From Motacilla alba alba (taxonomy: Eukaryota; Chordata; Aves; Passeriformes; Motacillidae), in NCBI RefSeq assembly GCF_015832195.1, contig NC_052046.1:36732911-36796910 (forward strand): 64,000 bases of DNA, in the 5' to 3' direction. Positions 26,601 to 39,669 of this stretch are shown one piece after another (the first letter of the stretch is position 1; every line of letters begins with the position of its first letter). The notes beneath the pieces are model-generated. The model made no database searches. It saw only the letters and a list, made by a program, of their open reading frames with translations, and was not told the origin of the DNA. The position numbers and the translations under genes are program-made.

Positions 26601-29600
26601 AGAGCACCACTTCAGCTGCTTTTACAATCACATTACTGTATCTCTTTCATTGTCTTATTAAAATCCACAGACTTGGTGAATTCCAGTAATTCTTTACTGT
26701 CTCCCCACAAGACCATATGGTCATTTAACACCACTCTGATTACTAAACAAAAGGGAAATCTTTACCCCCAGTTAAAAACCCTTCTGCAAACAAACAGTCT
26801 GAGGATTGCTGTCCTTTAGCCAAATAGCTTTTTGCTTGAATTACTCAATGAAACATGGCCAAGCATCTTTCCAAATATGGCGAAGAAAAGCATTGTGTTT
26901 CCCCCCTTCATGTTCCTCCAAATACAGCTGGACAGAACACATCCTTGTACTCAGCCCACACAGTATTTGTGCCTGCAGAGACAGCACCACAATATCACAT
27001 ACCCTACAATTTTTGAAGGAATGCTGGTCATTTTTGTTTTTACAGTAAGGATGTTCTGCTAGTAACTTTGTACCACAGTGGAAACCCAGCTGCAACTGAA
27101 ATGTTAGGTGTCTGCAGGAATTTTACAGCATTCTAGATTTTAGCTAAACTAGAGATAAAATAACAGGTTAAGAACAGAATTCAGAGCCTGATGTTAGTTA
27201 AGCTTGTTCTAAGACTCTCTTTGTGCTCAAGCACACAGCATCTATCTGGGGAAACCTAACACAGTGTGTAGCTAGCAGAGCTAGGCTTTCTGCCCCTTCA
27301 GCCTTTGCCAGGGTACAGGATTACTCTGTGCTGTCCACTTCCCCTTGTACATGTCAGGGAAATATTTCAGCAGGGGGTGTTTAAAGAACTGCATGAGGAG
27401 GAAAGCTTCCAGGAATAGCATTTACTATAGAGTAGGGGTAGAAATACTTTCAATCTCTTTAAATGAAAGCCGCAGAGCTCTTCCAGGAAAGGGGGAGAAA
27501 GAAAGGGCTTTGGGAAGTTGCTTTATCCTCTTTCTTCCTGTGCCCTTTCGGAGAAAGAACACGTCCAGCTCCTGAGTCCTGGGATGTGTGTCTTCTCCTC
27601 TTGGCTGAGAACCTTCGCCTCCCAGTGCAGCAGTGCCTTATCGGCTTGCAGCTTCATTCACTGCCCCCAGACTACAGCAAAGATCAAGCAAGACTGCAGT
27701 CTTTTTACAAAGCAGGGTCTGCTCTTGGAAGCTTCATATGTTAGAACACACTGTCTCAGCACTTTCTGACAGTTAAAATTTTAATTTTTTTTTTAGTGGC
27801 AATAGTGAAAGGACAGTGGAGGAAAACATTATACAGGATGCATTGTGCATTCAGCCAAAGTTAGGCTATCAAGATCTTAGTCATAAAATCTGAGAGGATT
27901 TGTTGGGCCATTTTAGGCCTCAGTCACAAACAGAACATATGGAGGAAACAAAGAATTTTCTATAAATATAAGGGTATTCTCAAGAAGGAGGAATAAAAGG
28001 AGATTAAGCTCCTAAATTATCACTTTTTTAACATTAAAAGTTGGGAGAGATACTTTGCAATCCTTGTAATTCACTGGCTGTAATTATTTTAAGATAAATT
28101 TTCCAGGGCTAGAAACTTCAAGTCTAGACTTCCCACATAAATACTGTTTAAACACACACAAATTGAAGGCAGGCAGTTTTGATTTACACACACAAATCCC
28201 ATTGACACCTCTGGGAGTTCTGACACAGACTGAAGAGAATACAGAGCACTTAAATGAGAGCAAAATGTCTGTCCACATGACTTTGGAAAAAGATCATTAT
28301 GTAGGAGGAGAAGTGTCAGTCTGCCAAAAATTGCTCCTTTCAGGCAGAAGTCTGTGCATTTTAGTCTTCTGCACAGCAAACAAGCATTTGAAAGGGGCAA
28401 ATTATGGGTTATTAGTTCAAGTTATAAAAAAAGAAAAACAAGATTTGTATTGCTTCTCAGTATTCAGACAATGATGAAGTTTAGTCATAAGAATTTTGTT
28501 TTCACTGGTGGACAAGCCCAATACACAATAAGGATATCATATGGCTAGCTTCCAAGATTAAAAAAAAAAGGTAGGCAAAATCAAAACATCTGCTGGTCTC
28601 TGTTTGCACAGCAGATGTTCACTATACTTCTAAGCTAAGCTTTTCAGAATTCATGAAGCATACTTTATTCATAAGCACACAGTCAGTCTGTCTTTGGCCT
28701 ACAACATTCATACTAAAGTGAGTATATTTTGCCATATCCTACACTCTGAAGTATGTGCTGTATGATTTTTTAAAGATCCAGGCAAACACTAAATGTAAGA
28801 AAAACATGGAAGGCACCTTTGATCATAAAAGACAGGTTCATGTTCAAGGTAACTTGAGATTCTGAAAACTCCAGTGGGCAGGACAAAAGATATAGACAAA
28901 GTCTGTAGGGTGAAGCCTATGAAGTTTATGACATTTTTTGCTCCTCAATAGGCTGATACAATTAAAAAATAGGTTTGGTAGACAGGCTATTCCAGGTTGC
29001 CTTTTCAAAACTTGCTGTATATTTTAGCCTTGAAATACAAAGGCACTGTCAGTCTTTCACTCTGCTCACTTACAGCATAGAGGTACTGCTGATTGTGCAT
29101 GTGTCCTTCTCAAGATGTTGTGCACTAACCCAGCAAAGCGGTGCTCTGGGATAAAGAGGGTAAATTTCTAAACTCTCTTTGCTATATCTAACAGGCTGCA
29201 AAGCATCTAAGAAATGACCTTCAAAACATGACTGGAAAGTGCTTTTCTGAATGAGTAGTGCAGTTCTGTAATTTCCAGAGGTACCAAAGTTTAAGGAGTA
29301 AGGGAAAGAAGATTTGGGGCATGCTGAGCAGTTCTTCCCAATTGCAACTGAAACTCACAAGCAGGAGAAGTGTGACTTTTATCTGTGGTTAAAGCAAGTA
29401 CTCCAGTTTCAAGGGATACAGCTACCTTATTAAAATTCACACAACTTCTAGTATTGCATATGAATATGAAATATGTTGGATATGCATTTAAGTTACTGTG
29501 ATGAAAATACTGCTCTCAGACAAGAAAAGTTGATCAGTTGTTGGTGGAGACAACTGAAAAGAGGTGTGATGGTATCCTGGTGGCAGAGTTGTGTGAGTGC

Positions 29601-32600
29601 CTTTGCCTGGGGAAGTCATGTGGTTGTGGCCTACCCATGCCATCATGGTTTTGTTCCTGGTGGTGAACACCTTTTTGTGGGTAAAACACCTTCTCTTTTT
29701 GTTAATATTATTAATATTGCTGTTGTTATGGTGCATGTCTTATTTCACTGCTTTGTGCTTTCTAGAAATCATTACCTCAACCCATAGTCTCTGCTTTTGT
29801 CCCTTTCTTTACCAGAAGGGGCGGGGGGAAGGGGAGTGGCTTACTTGGGGTTTAATTTCCAGCTAGTGTTAAAACCAACACAGAAAAAGGAATAGGATAA
29901 TATATTATGAGGAAGAACAGAGGTGATGAACAAAGAGAGACTTCACTATAATTTCTAATAAAAAAATTACATTATATTAAGTGTATATGCTGGGACCTCT
30001 CTTAAAAGGAGATGCTTCACACAATGCTTCACAGCATGTGGTCAAGCACTTGAACTCTAAGCCATATAGTAATACATATATATATAATAATATAGTGGAT
30101 GCCTCAACATTTGTGTGCAGAAAAACTGTGGGATAAAAATCCTCCCACTGCCAGTGTTCTCCAACAAAGTACAAATATATCTCTTCCACCTCTGAAAATA
30201 TGAAGTGGTGTACCCCAGATTTTAAGAGTATTAACTATACTTGCCTATCTTGAAACTGTTTCCTAGAATGTGTTAGTTGAAAGACTTGCACATAGTCAGA
30301 TCCTTATTCTAGTCTGATACGGCTCATATTAATACAACCTCACTCTCCCTCTGTATAAGAATTTTTATGCATTTTACCCACAACATTATTTTGAAATTAA
30401 GCCAACCCAGGACTGAAGATGTGAGAAATTGAGATTCTTTCAGAATTACTGTGATACACATCTAGGACAAAGAGCTCTTACAACCACAGTGCCACAAGAA
30501 AGAAAATATACGAGGCTGGAGAAAGAAGGCACTCTTTCTCTCTTACAGAAAAAAGTGTGAGTTCCTTAGCTAACTTCAGGAATAGCAGTAATAATTAACT
30601 TTGAGCTCAGGATGGGAGCAGACAAAAACTGAAATGAAAGCTAGATCAGCAGAAAGGTCCAGTTACCTGTTTTACACATTAATGAGGGCAGCATTGGGGC
30701 ATCCCAGCCAACAGCCATGTCACAATACTAGGACAGCTGGAAGAGTGTTGGCCTCCATCCTGTATTCTTCTAGACATCTGCTGCATCTTTTCTGTCCTGA
30801 CAGCAGGTACACTCAGCACCCCAAGAGCTTACAAACCCTTGTTTGAAGTCACTCACGCAACCATGCCACATCCCTTTTGTCAGCCTATGAAAAGTTAAAG
30901 CAAACAGAAAGGAGGACATGCTGTGTTTTGCATTTGGCTCCCTCACCCACTTAAAATCACACTAAAGGTCTATGTGTTTGCAGCAGTTAAACTAAAAAAG
31001 TATTTGGAGTAAGCTTAAGATATCTTTAAGCAGTCTGACCTATTTGGTTCATGTAGGTTTTTTTTTATTTTCTGGTTGAAGGGACAATCAAGTTATAGCC
31101 TCTTAACAGTCAAAGTGTCTCCTTTCCTGCCTGGTTAACAAAGACTAGATAATACTAAGATTTCACCAAAAATCCCCATCAGGAACTCAAACTGAGAACT
31201 CAGTGTTCTGGGACTAATTCTTCTATGCATATTGAAGCATAGTTCATGTTTATTACTGATGGAAATTTTGTCAAAGTAAGATCTAAGAAAGACAGCAAAA
31301 TTTGGATGGACTTTGGAAACCAGTGAAGCCAATGGAGACATGGCAGTTGACACCATTTTGGAATCCCAGGTTTGAGTCTGAAGCAAATCATCTAAATGTT
31401 ATACCTTTATTCTCTTGTGTGGAGGAAAGAATTACCTTTCTGTCTTCACGCCTATGTGATGGCCCTAAGTGTGTCTGTCTGGTACAAGAAGATACATCAG
31501 TATGATGAGCTATACGCTTAGTGTACTCCCCTCTCTGTACAGTAGTCATGTCTGGAACAGTATCTTGCTTTTTACCTTTTCCATGATCTTTTATTTTGTC
31601 TGCTTGTCACAAAGATTTTCTGTGCATGTGTCAGCAAATCAGTATTGCATAACTAAAAAGGAGATAGATGAATCTAGTTCAGTCAACATATGCTTTCACA
31701 TCTATTGTTTTTGATCTTTCCATTAGATGAATTTTCTCAGCATGTAAAGCATGATCCTCAAATAAAATTAAATAATGATTATTATCAGAAAGGCAATCAA
31801 TAAAGTTAATTGATACCTCTTTGAAAAGTGTATGGTAGAAGATGATTTGTGCCGTCCTTTGTCAATGGACAGCTAGTAATAAAAACTCACATACTACTTT
31901 GAAAAAATTGCTGTATGTGTCAGTACTGTCACTATTCATAAAAATATCTTGGGAAAAAAGATGTTGAATATGTTTCTTGGAATAAATTTCCTGTATGTTG
32001 TATATAAATAAAGCCTATTTTTGTCATAAACAGGAATAAATTAATTTTTTCCCCACTGAAATTACCTGAGGTGTGCAAAATATAGTAATGATGAAAAATC
32101 ATATCTAATCAACTTAGTGGTACTACTCTTTCATTTTATAAATCTATTCCACTTATGTGTTCCTTTGTACTCTCTCCTTTTTCCAGGCACAGTTAACTGA
32201 AACTGTATTTTAAAGCCATTGTAATTTCATCTGGTGTTCCAGTGTCATGTTCACTGAAGTCTTTATTATTCAATTGCTGGTTCACTTTGCATTAGACAGC
32301 AAGTTTTGGGATAGATTTGCTCTAAGGATCTCCATTCTGTTGCTGTGATGTCATCTTTGTCACCAGTGAATAAACAGTCTGTCCCTATAGCAAGTGCTGT
32401 GGGCAAGGACAGAGATGCCCAGGGAGGGAAGAGCTTTGGCTGGGGGTAGCTAAGCAGAGAGGACTTAATTCTACTTCAGCAGTGTCTCATCCTAAAACAT
32501 GCCAGGTTACAGAGCTGTTACCAGCACCATGCACTTAATAGCGCTGCATGACCGAGATCAGCTTCAATTAGAATCTACTTCTTCTTGCAGCTTTGCAGCC

Positions 32601-34352
32601 TCCATCAGGGATGTTACAGCCCCATTGTCTAGGTGAGTTACAACAGCTGGTATGACTGTCCTAGCATATGGACCTCTAAGAGAATCAATCAATTTAGAGT
32701 TGGCTCAGATAAGTCTCTTGAGATTATATGAGTTGAAGATTTAACCACAGGTGTTCACCAGAAAACTGGGCTGGAATCATCTTACAGCAGTGTGGAGAAC
32801 TTATCTTACAGGATATAAATAATACCTACTCACATGCGGAAGGGAAATTCCAGGGTTAGTAGTAGCCATTAGGTAGGAACTGAAGATCCGGAATCACGAA
32901 CTGTATGTATAAGTATTTTGGCTCTGTTTTGCTTTTTTCTTTCCTGTCTGTTGGTGGCTCTCCTTCCAAGCTTTGCATTTGCATTTTCCTTCCTCATTAT
33001 TTGACTGTACACACAAAACATATGCTCTTGATTTTACCCTCTCTTTTAAACATATCAGTGCACTACCATGATATCAGGGTTCAGTAAACAGGTTGTGTTT
33101 GGATCTTTCAAATAGACCCTTTAGGCCTCCAAATACAGAGGGCACCTGTGCAAGCATCTATATTGATTTTAATTCTAATTTTAGATTTGAGTAGACTCAG
33201 GCTGTGATGATATATACAGACCAATGAAAGGGGGGCAAGTTCTGTTCATATATTTAGGATACCATTATTTCCTCAATGAACTGACTAGAATATCCTCTTG
33301 GATACAATCCTTAGAAGGTCTTTCTTGACATCAGAAGTGGCATAAGAGAACATAATTGGTTTGAAAATTCTCTCTGTGATTGAAAGCAATGGCTTATTTC
33401 ACCCTAGTTTAAATAGTCTTTTACACTCAAAGATTCTTGCTTATAAACACCAATTTTCTTATTTATTTACAATTGATTACACACACTTGCAAAATCATTC
33501 CACAAGGAATGCTCTTTTTTATTCTTCAGAAGTACAAGAATTGCTTCACTTTTTTGTTGCTGTGTTGTTTTGTTTGTGCATGTGCCAGTGTCAGCCCCTG
33601 GATTACACTTGATAGATGAAGCTTGTTAAGGTGTTTACATGTTGCATCATACAACATAATTTAAAATGGAAAGAGTAAGATATTTGGAAGCAATTTTGTT
33701 ACTTAATAACAGTAATGGGGGCACACAGTCTTTGCTGTTAGTATCTCAAGAATGGACAGGGTCCCAGAAGTGACTGTCCCTGCCCTTCCAGATAAAGAAC
33801 ATATGTTAACTGTTTAAGAACATCATAGATCCCCTAACAAGGAGTCATTTATGTAAATTAAGCACCTTAAAACACACCAGCTTCACTGGGACCCAGTCAT
33901 AAAATAGTTCTTTTTGCTGAGGATAAGATCACTATTTTCCTCTGCTTCTATGTGCTAGACCCATGCTAGCAGAAGCTTGCTTTCTTCCTCTCTCGTCACT
34001 GTTGATGAGGATTTTAACTTTCATGTAGACATGGTGGTTTGGATAAAAAAAAGTGGAAAAAATCTTATTTACTTAAATTTAGAGGAATGAAGAAATGGCA
34101 GAGTGATTTCCAGATGTATTTCCAGACCTCCACAACCACTGAAAAAAGGGTCGTTTATTTCCCCATAGCATTTTAGTATAATTTCATTGATAAGCCCTTC
34201 AAGAACTATAGAAGGTCAAAGTGTCTTGTTCCTTCTAAGAATTGTTCAATTTCCCTAACCAGGAATTTTGCAGATTTTCATGTTCTACTTGCAAAAATAA
34301 ATGGATTAGGAGTGTAACATTATTGTATTTTTAAAAAATGTGACACAAAGGA

Positions 34353-34388
34353 CTACAGTATATCACAAATCTACAGTATATCACAAAT
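34353..34388 (+). repeat. 18-base perfect tandem duplication
   Basis: CTACAGTATATCACAAAT occurs twice head to tail (34353-34370 and 34371-34388) and the next bases, CTATA, begin a diverged third copy. Confidence 0.95.
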
Positions 34389-36799
34389 CTATATTGTTTA
34401 TTACAGGTTGGGAAATTTTTAATGTTAAAAAATGCATTAAGTACATCCATATGCTTTTTAAAAGGTTCCTTTTATTTGTTGAACCTTTAAAAAACCCTAT
34501 CTGTATAGAAAAGAGGGAAGAGGAAGCCTAATGCTGCATGAAATCTAAAACTGAATTTTACTACTGTGGTATCCTTAAAAAAATAATTAGTTATGATACT
34601 GAAAATTATTCTTACACTCCCATAGATTTATGATCAACAAAATTCTCAATTTTTCTTCTGTCTCTTGTTTTGTTCCATGCAATATCAAGTTCATAGCTGC
34701 AGGAGTTCCCAGCAGGCCTACCAAAAGTCATAAAAAATTGATATGCATACATGCATTTAATGCTTCAGTTCATGTATGTAACTCTGGTTAGGAAAGACAT
34801 GCCTGATAAAACCTCTCGAAATCAAATCCAAGTCCAGTGACAGCTAAAATTCACTCTGAATTAATGAAATAGTTGGATTTCAAAAGACAAGTACAAAATC
34901 TCAACTCCCAAAGTAAAGTTTGCAGAACTGAAATTGAGACAATAATGGAAACTGGGTTTTGTCCTTAATGAAAGGCTACAAAAAAACACAGAAATGTTTA
35001 TTTCCATGAAAGACTAGTGAGAGTTTTGAAACCTGTTAATTTCATTTCTAAATTTTGTTACTTTATTATCAGCTGCATATGTTACAAACCATCAAGCAAG
35101 AACCTTTTAAAATAATGAATGTGGGCAGGACCTAGTTAAGCATTACTTTCTCCCTCTCCATTAAATATTAGTAGGAACTTTTTTTCTCTTTGTTTCATCA
35201 TTTCCCTTTAATTGTTTACTTTTGCTTCTTTCTCCTGTGAGCACATTAGAGAGTTTAAGGATACATCTTTCTGCAGGGTCAAAACTCAGGAGCAATCTCC
35301 CTTTTCCTAGAGAACACCTCAGAAAAACCCAGAGTAGAAGGTTGATGAATACTTGGGAAGCTGTAGGGTGTAAGGGAAGCAGTTGCCCTTTACATGTAGC
35401 GGCTAGTTTTCTTACTCCAGGTGGTAGGAAAGAAGGGAGGGTGCTTTTCCAGTTTTAAAAGCTAGGGTTAGCCATCCTTTTTGGTGTTGAATATACCAAT
35501 ATGACTGAATACGATTGCTGCTAGTGAACTATGCTGTAGAATGCAATCGACTGGAGGTACTTTTCTAATGTAAATACTGAAAAGGAAGAACAGGAAATGA
35601 AGTATCTATTAGAAAAATAAATATTAGAGCATTTCATCCTCTTCCTGTGTCTTTGGCACGACTGCCTGTCTCAAGCCTTCTCCCCAGAGTACAGATGCAG
35701 TGAAATGAACTGTCCACTGTTATGACCAAAGTGTGATGTTTCCCTGAAATCCAAACCATTGCCTCACCTTATGACCTCAGGGTGAAATGGACCTTTTGAT
35801 GACTCTGGATTGTTGCTTTTTGAGGACAGCCAAGAATAGAGGCCTTAAAGGTCACTAACAAAGGTTAAGATAAAGAGCATGAGGAGAGCTGGAAAGCAGA
35901 AGGGGCTAAGGACTCATATTTTCAATGATTTAAACTGGATCATGGAAGCTACAGAGGCAAAAATTCCCCCAACAACCCACTGCACTAAGCTTAAGCAAAG
36001 TCAGATCAATTGCAAATAAAGACAGATGAATTTCATCAGAACAAAATAAGGAAGGATTTGAGACTTATCTAGATAAATGGGATTTTGATGTTAGAGCATG
36101 GCTTTTCTCATGGGCATAATTTATTTTAATTATCATGCACATGGAATAAGAGGATGCTTTGGACAGAAGGAATTTTGCTCAGACATCTTGACCTAATTAA
36201 GAGTGCATTGAAATTTTATATTTGAATTCTGTCACTAACATGCACATGACCTTGGAAAGTCACATTGATTATTGTTTTATAAAACAATCTTTAACAGTCA
36301 CATGAAGCAAAATGGGAAAGCTCATTTATTTTTCTGGGCTCTGAATATAAAAAGATTTGACCACTTACGCATTAAGATTCTAAGATCACTACACAAGTAT
36401 GCTTAAAAACTTTAACTTCCTTGGCCTGCCTAGTTAAATAGTCTGCATAGTTGTGGCTAAAGGTTAAATGGCAAAATGTTAAGTTCACCGGCAAATGTTC
36501 TGGCATCCTATGGGTGACCATATAGAACATACAAAATGTGCTCCTGCACTGTGAGAACAAATAAAACCAGCATGAAGTACATGGGTCCTTTTGGAAAGCT
36601 TATGGCTCTGCTCTACTGACATGATTTTTTTATATGCTCTCCACACTGCAGGATTGTTTGTTTGTTTTTTGTTTGTGCTTTTGTTTTATTTTGTTTTTAA
36701 AATTTATTTCCAAGAGGAACAGGTAGAATTATATTCAGACAATAAATGTAGGACTAAGAAAGGATTAAAATATATTAAAAACAACTTAGTTCCCTCCAT

Positions 36800-36826
36800 A
36801 AAACAAAACAAAACAAAACAAAACAA
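36800..36826 (+). repeat. (AAAAC)5 microsatellite
   Basis: Five perfect AAAAC units. A T/G-rich low-complexity stretch (GTTT and TTTTG runs) lies about 110 bases to the left at 36655-36700. Confidence 0.9.
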
Positions 36827-39562
36827 CTTAATATCTTAGAAAGGTTACCCAGAGTATTTCTGTTGTCTCCTTTGCCTTTGAGCTGGGGCTGGTATGGATC
36901 TGTCAGATCTGCAAAGTGACACTTGGTTTAGAGTTCATAGACTCGCTAGATATGCCCAAAGGCTTTCAAAATGATTTGCCAAACATGATTTTGTCTTACA
37001 TACAATTTGAGAGCATTCTCAAGCCAAACATGACAGATTTGCTGCTGAGAGGTGGAAAGTGTGTGCTCAGGACTTCTGTGTCAGGGGAGATCCATTTTGT
37101 AATGACTCTGCCTGCTAAAAACATTGAAAGAGCTTTGTTTTTTAGGACACGTTGAAAATAAGTTTTGAAAACTTGAGAGCTGTTGTGAAACAGCCACCCT
37201 CTGGCAAATTCTGTTGTTTTTTCCTTCCAAATGTTTTAAAGTTTGTATTTTGTCTAGAACACCATTTTTTTTTCAGAGAGCCACAGGAAACATGCAATAT
37301 CTGGCTGCTACCTTAATCATATATCTAAGACCACTTGAAAAGTTTTAGGGATACATTCAGATTGCAAAAGTGGTTACTCAGAGGCTGGGAAATAACATAG
37401 ATATCTTGTTTTCTTGGCTGTTTGCTTGCTCTGAGTGAAGCAGGAGTTACAATAAATAAAGAGTGCTGACAGAATTAGTCTTGCTGCACGCACTGAATTA
37501 GTCTAAATTAATGCTGTGCCTCTCACAGGGCTGGCTACTCTGTACAAATATTGCTGGATTCTTTAATTGGACCAACAACTATTCATAGTAGTTTACCAAG
37601 CATTTAACAAGGGTTTCTGTTGGTAGAAAGAGGGGCTTGCCGGTCTGTTGGCTTCCTGCTGTTCTTCTGATTTCATTTATAAGCTTATTTCTGGTGAAGA
37701 TGCAGCATTATGTGGATGATATATAGAGTCCTTTAAAGTCAGCTTAAGCTGAACATCAGTTTTATTGTTTTACACCCAAATGCCAAAAAACAGGATGGAA
37801 GGTAAACATTTGCTAATTATTTTAAAAAGCATCTGACTTCATCTTCAAATTGGAAAAGAGATACTTTAAAAAAATTTCTAAGTAATAATAGTAAGAAAAA
37901 AGAAAATCCAGCAGGGATAAAAAGATATAGGGAGAAAACATCTCATTCCACAAATCCATGAACTTTTCAATAGTTAATGCAAACAGTTGTGTATATAATG
38001 CTACATGCTACTCAGATGAGCTACATTTTGCAAAACACTGCACCCACCAACACAACTCTCCCTGGATTCAGTATAAAGAGGACAGTATTCAACATTTGAG
38101 AACATGGTCCCCATTTTCATATGTTTATGTGAAATGAAACTCTGGTGTGCACCTGAAAATGAGGTTTTCCTAATGTATTTTCCACACTTACAAATGCTTA
38201 TGCTGTCATCAAAGTAGAATTATGGCTTCTGAACAAGAACTGACATAGACATTCTTCAAACTTCCCAAGCTGTTTCTTTTTCCTGGTAATCTCAATTTTG
38301 ATTGCAGTTTGAAAAGGTGAAATAACACCCACTGCAGCTGACACAGCTCTTGCAGAGTGTTTGTTTTACGGCGGTACCTCTCTTTTTGGCTGAGCTGGTT
38401 GTCTTTTTCCTGCTCACCTAGGAGCCTCATGAGCCCATGGACTCCAGAGAGACAATACGGGAAATTGCATGGATCACTTTATTGTTCTAAGCTGTTTGTT
38501 TAGTTATGTGGGGCTTTCGTTATCTCTGACATTCCAGAGAAGCCTTACTTTGAGGACTCCGTGGATACTAGTTATCAAATAGATGAAGTTAATCTGTCTG
38601 TTCTGCTCTGTCTTCTGCCTGAAATGCATCTGAAAGAGTCAAGACAAGGTGAAACAATTGCACTCCATGTTAGAAGACCAGTAGTTTTTTGCTCATGCTG
38701 AATTTGAAAAGTCAATGAACCAGAAAATTTATAACATTTTTGTTGATAGGGTGAAGTCACTTTAGTAGGATGAATGTAGGATTGGATTGATTGCAACATA
38801 CGTTGCCGACAACATTCCTGAATAAATGAGTGAAGAAGTGAGCTTGAGCTGCACAAGAAGAATCTCAGATTTTTATTTTTACTTCAAGCATAATTTCCAC
38901 CTGTCTTCTGTTGTTGTGGTCAAGGGGAAGGTCCAATCCAAATGAAGGAAAACCAGAGCCCACTGTGCATCTCTGTGACAATATTCTTGCACTCCATACA
39001 TTTCAAGTCCCTGTATATATTGTGGGGAAAAAAAATAAGATACAGCTTCCTCTTATAACTACAGAGAGAAAGATAGAATAAAAAGCATTCCAGTCCTATA
39101 TGAACTGGTCATGTAGCCAGATCAGTAACATTGTTACTGTTTTCTTTCCTCATTTCAAAGTCACAGCAAACAAAAGAACAGAAAAACCATCGTATATGTG
39201 AAATAACTCTTGCTTCTGGGAGCACAATGATTGAGAATGTAACTATAAAAAGTGAAAGTGTAGAGGATTGAGAATTATTACTGCTAATAATTCAAGGGTT
39301 AGAAGCAGTGGATTTAAAACAGAGAAGCAGCCAATTTAAACCAGCAGAAATATGTTCTTTCCCTCCTTTTTTGACCTCTTCTCTACTATACACACTACAG
39401 AAGTTGGATTGAAAATCACTAGGAGGGAATTTTGCAGACGACAGTGACATTAAGAGGTTAAAACAGGTTCAACAGATTCAAGGAAGAGAGCTATGTATGG
39501 CTAGTAATTGTTATTGTAGTCAGTACTTCAAGAAGGAAAAAATAAGAAGAAGAAGAGGCAGA

Positions 39563-39634
39563 AAGAAGAAGAAGAAGAAGAAGAAGAAGAAGAAGAAGAA
39601 GAAGAAGAAGAAGAAGAAGAAGAAGAAGAAGAAG
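39563..39634 (+). repeat. (AAG)24 microsatellite
   Basis: A perfect run of 24 AAG units inside a wider purine-only tract (about 39533-39669). The lysine-rich frame across it is a translation artefact. Long GAA/TTC-type repeats can form triplex (H-DNA) and vary in length between individuals. Confidence 0.97.
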
Positions 39635-39669
39635 GAGACAAAGAAGAAGAGCAGGAGGAAAAAAAAAGA

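Larger units (their letters stand above)
23601..39540. other. Intergenic region upstream of SVEP1, no supported gene
   Basis: Sixteen kilobases of AT-rich DNA. Open frames are all about 100 codons or less, have no recognisable domain and overlap in several frames. A frame at 26195-26521 on the plus strand has a hydrophobic start and ends at a CAG/GTAAAA donor-like site, but I cannot support it as an exon. No clear transposable element was recognised. The only repeats noted are short: the 18-base duplication at 34353-34388 and the AAAAC run at 36800-36826. Confidence 0.7.
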
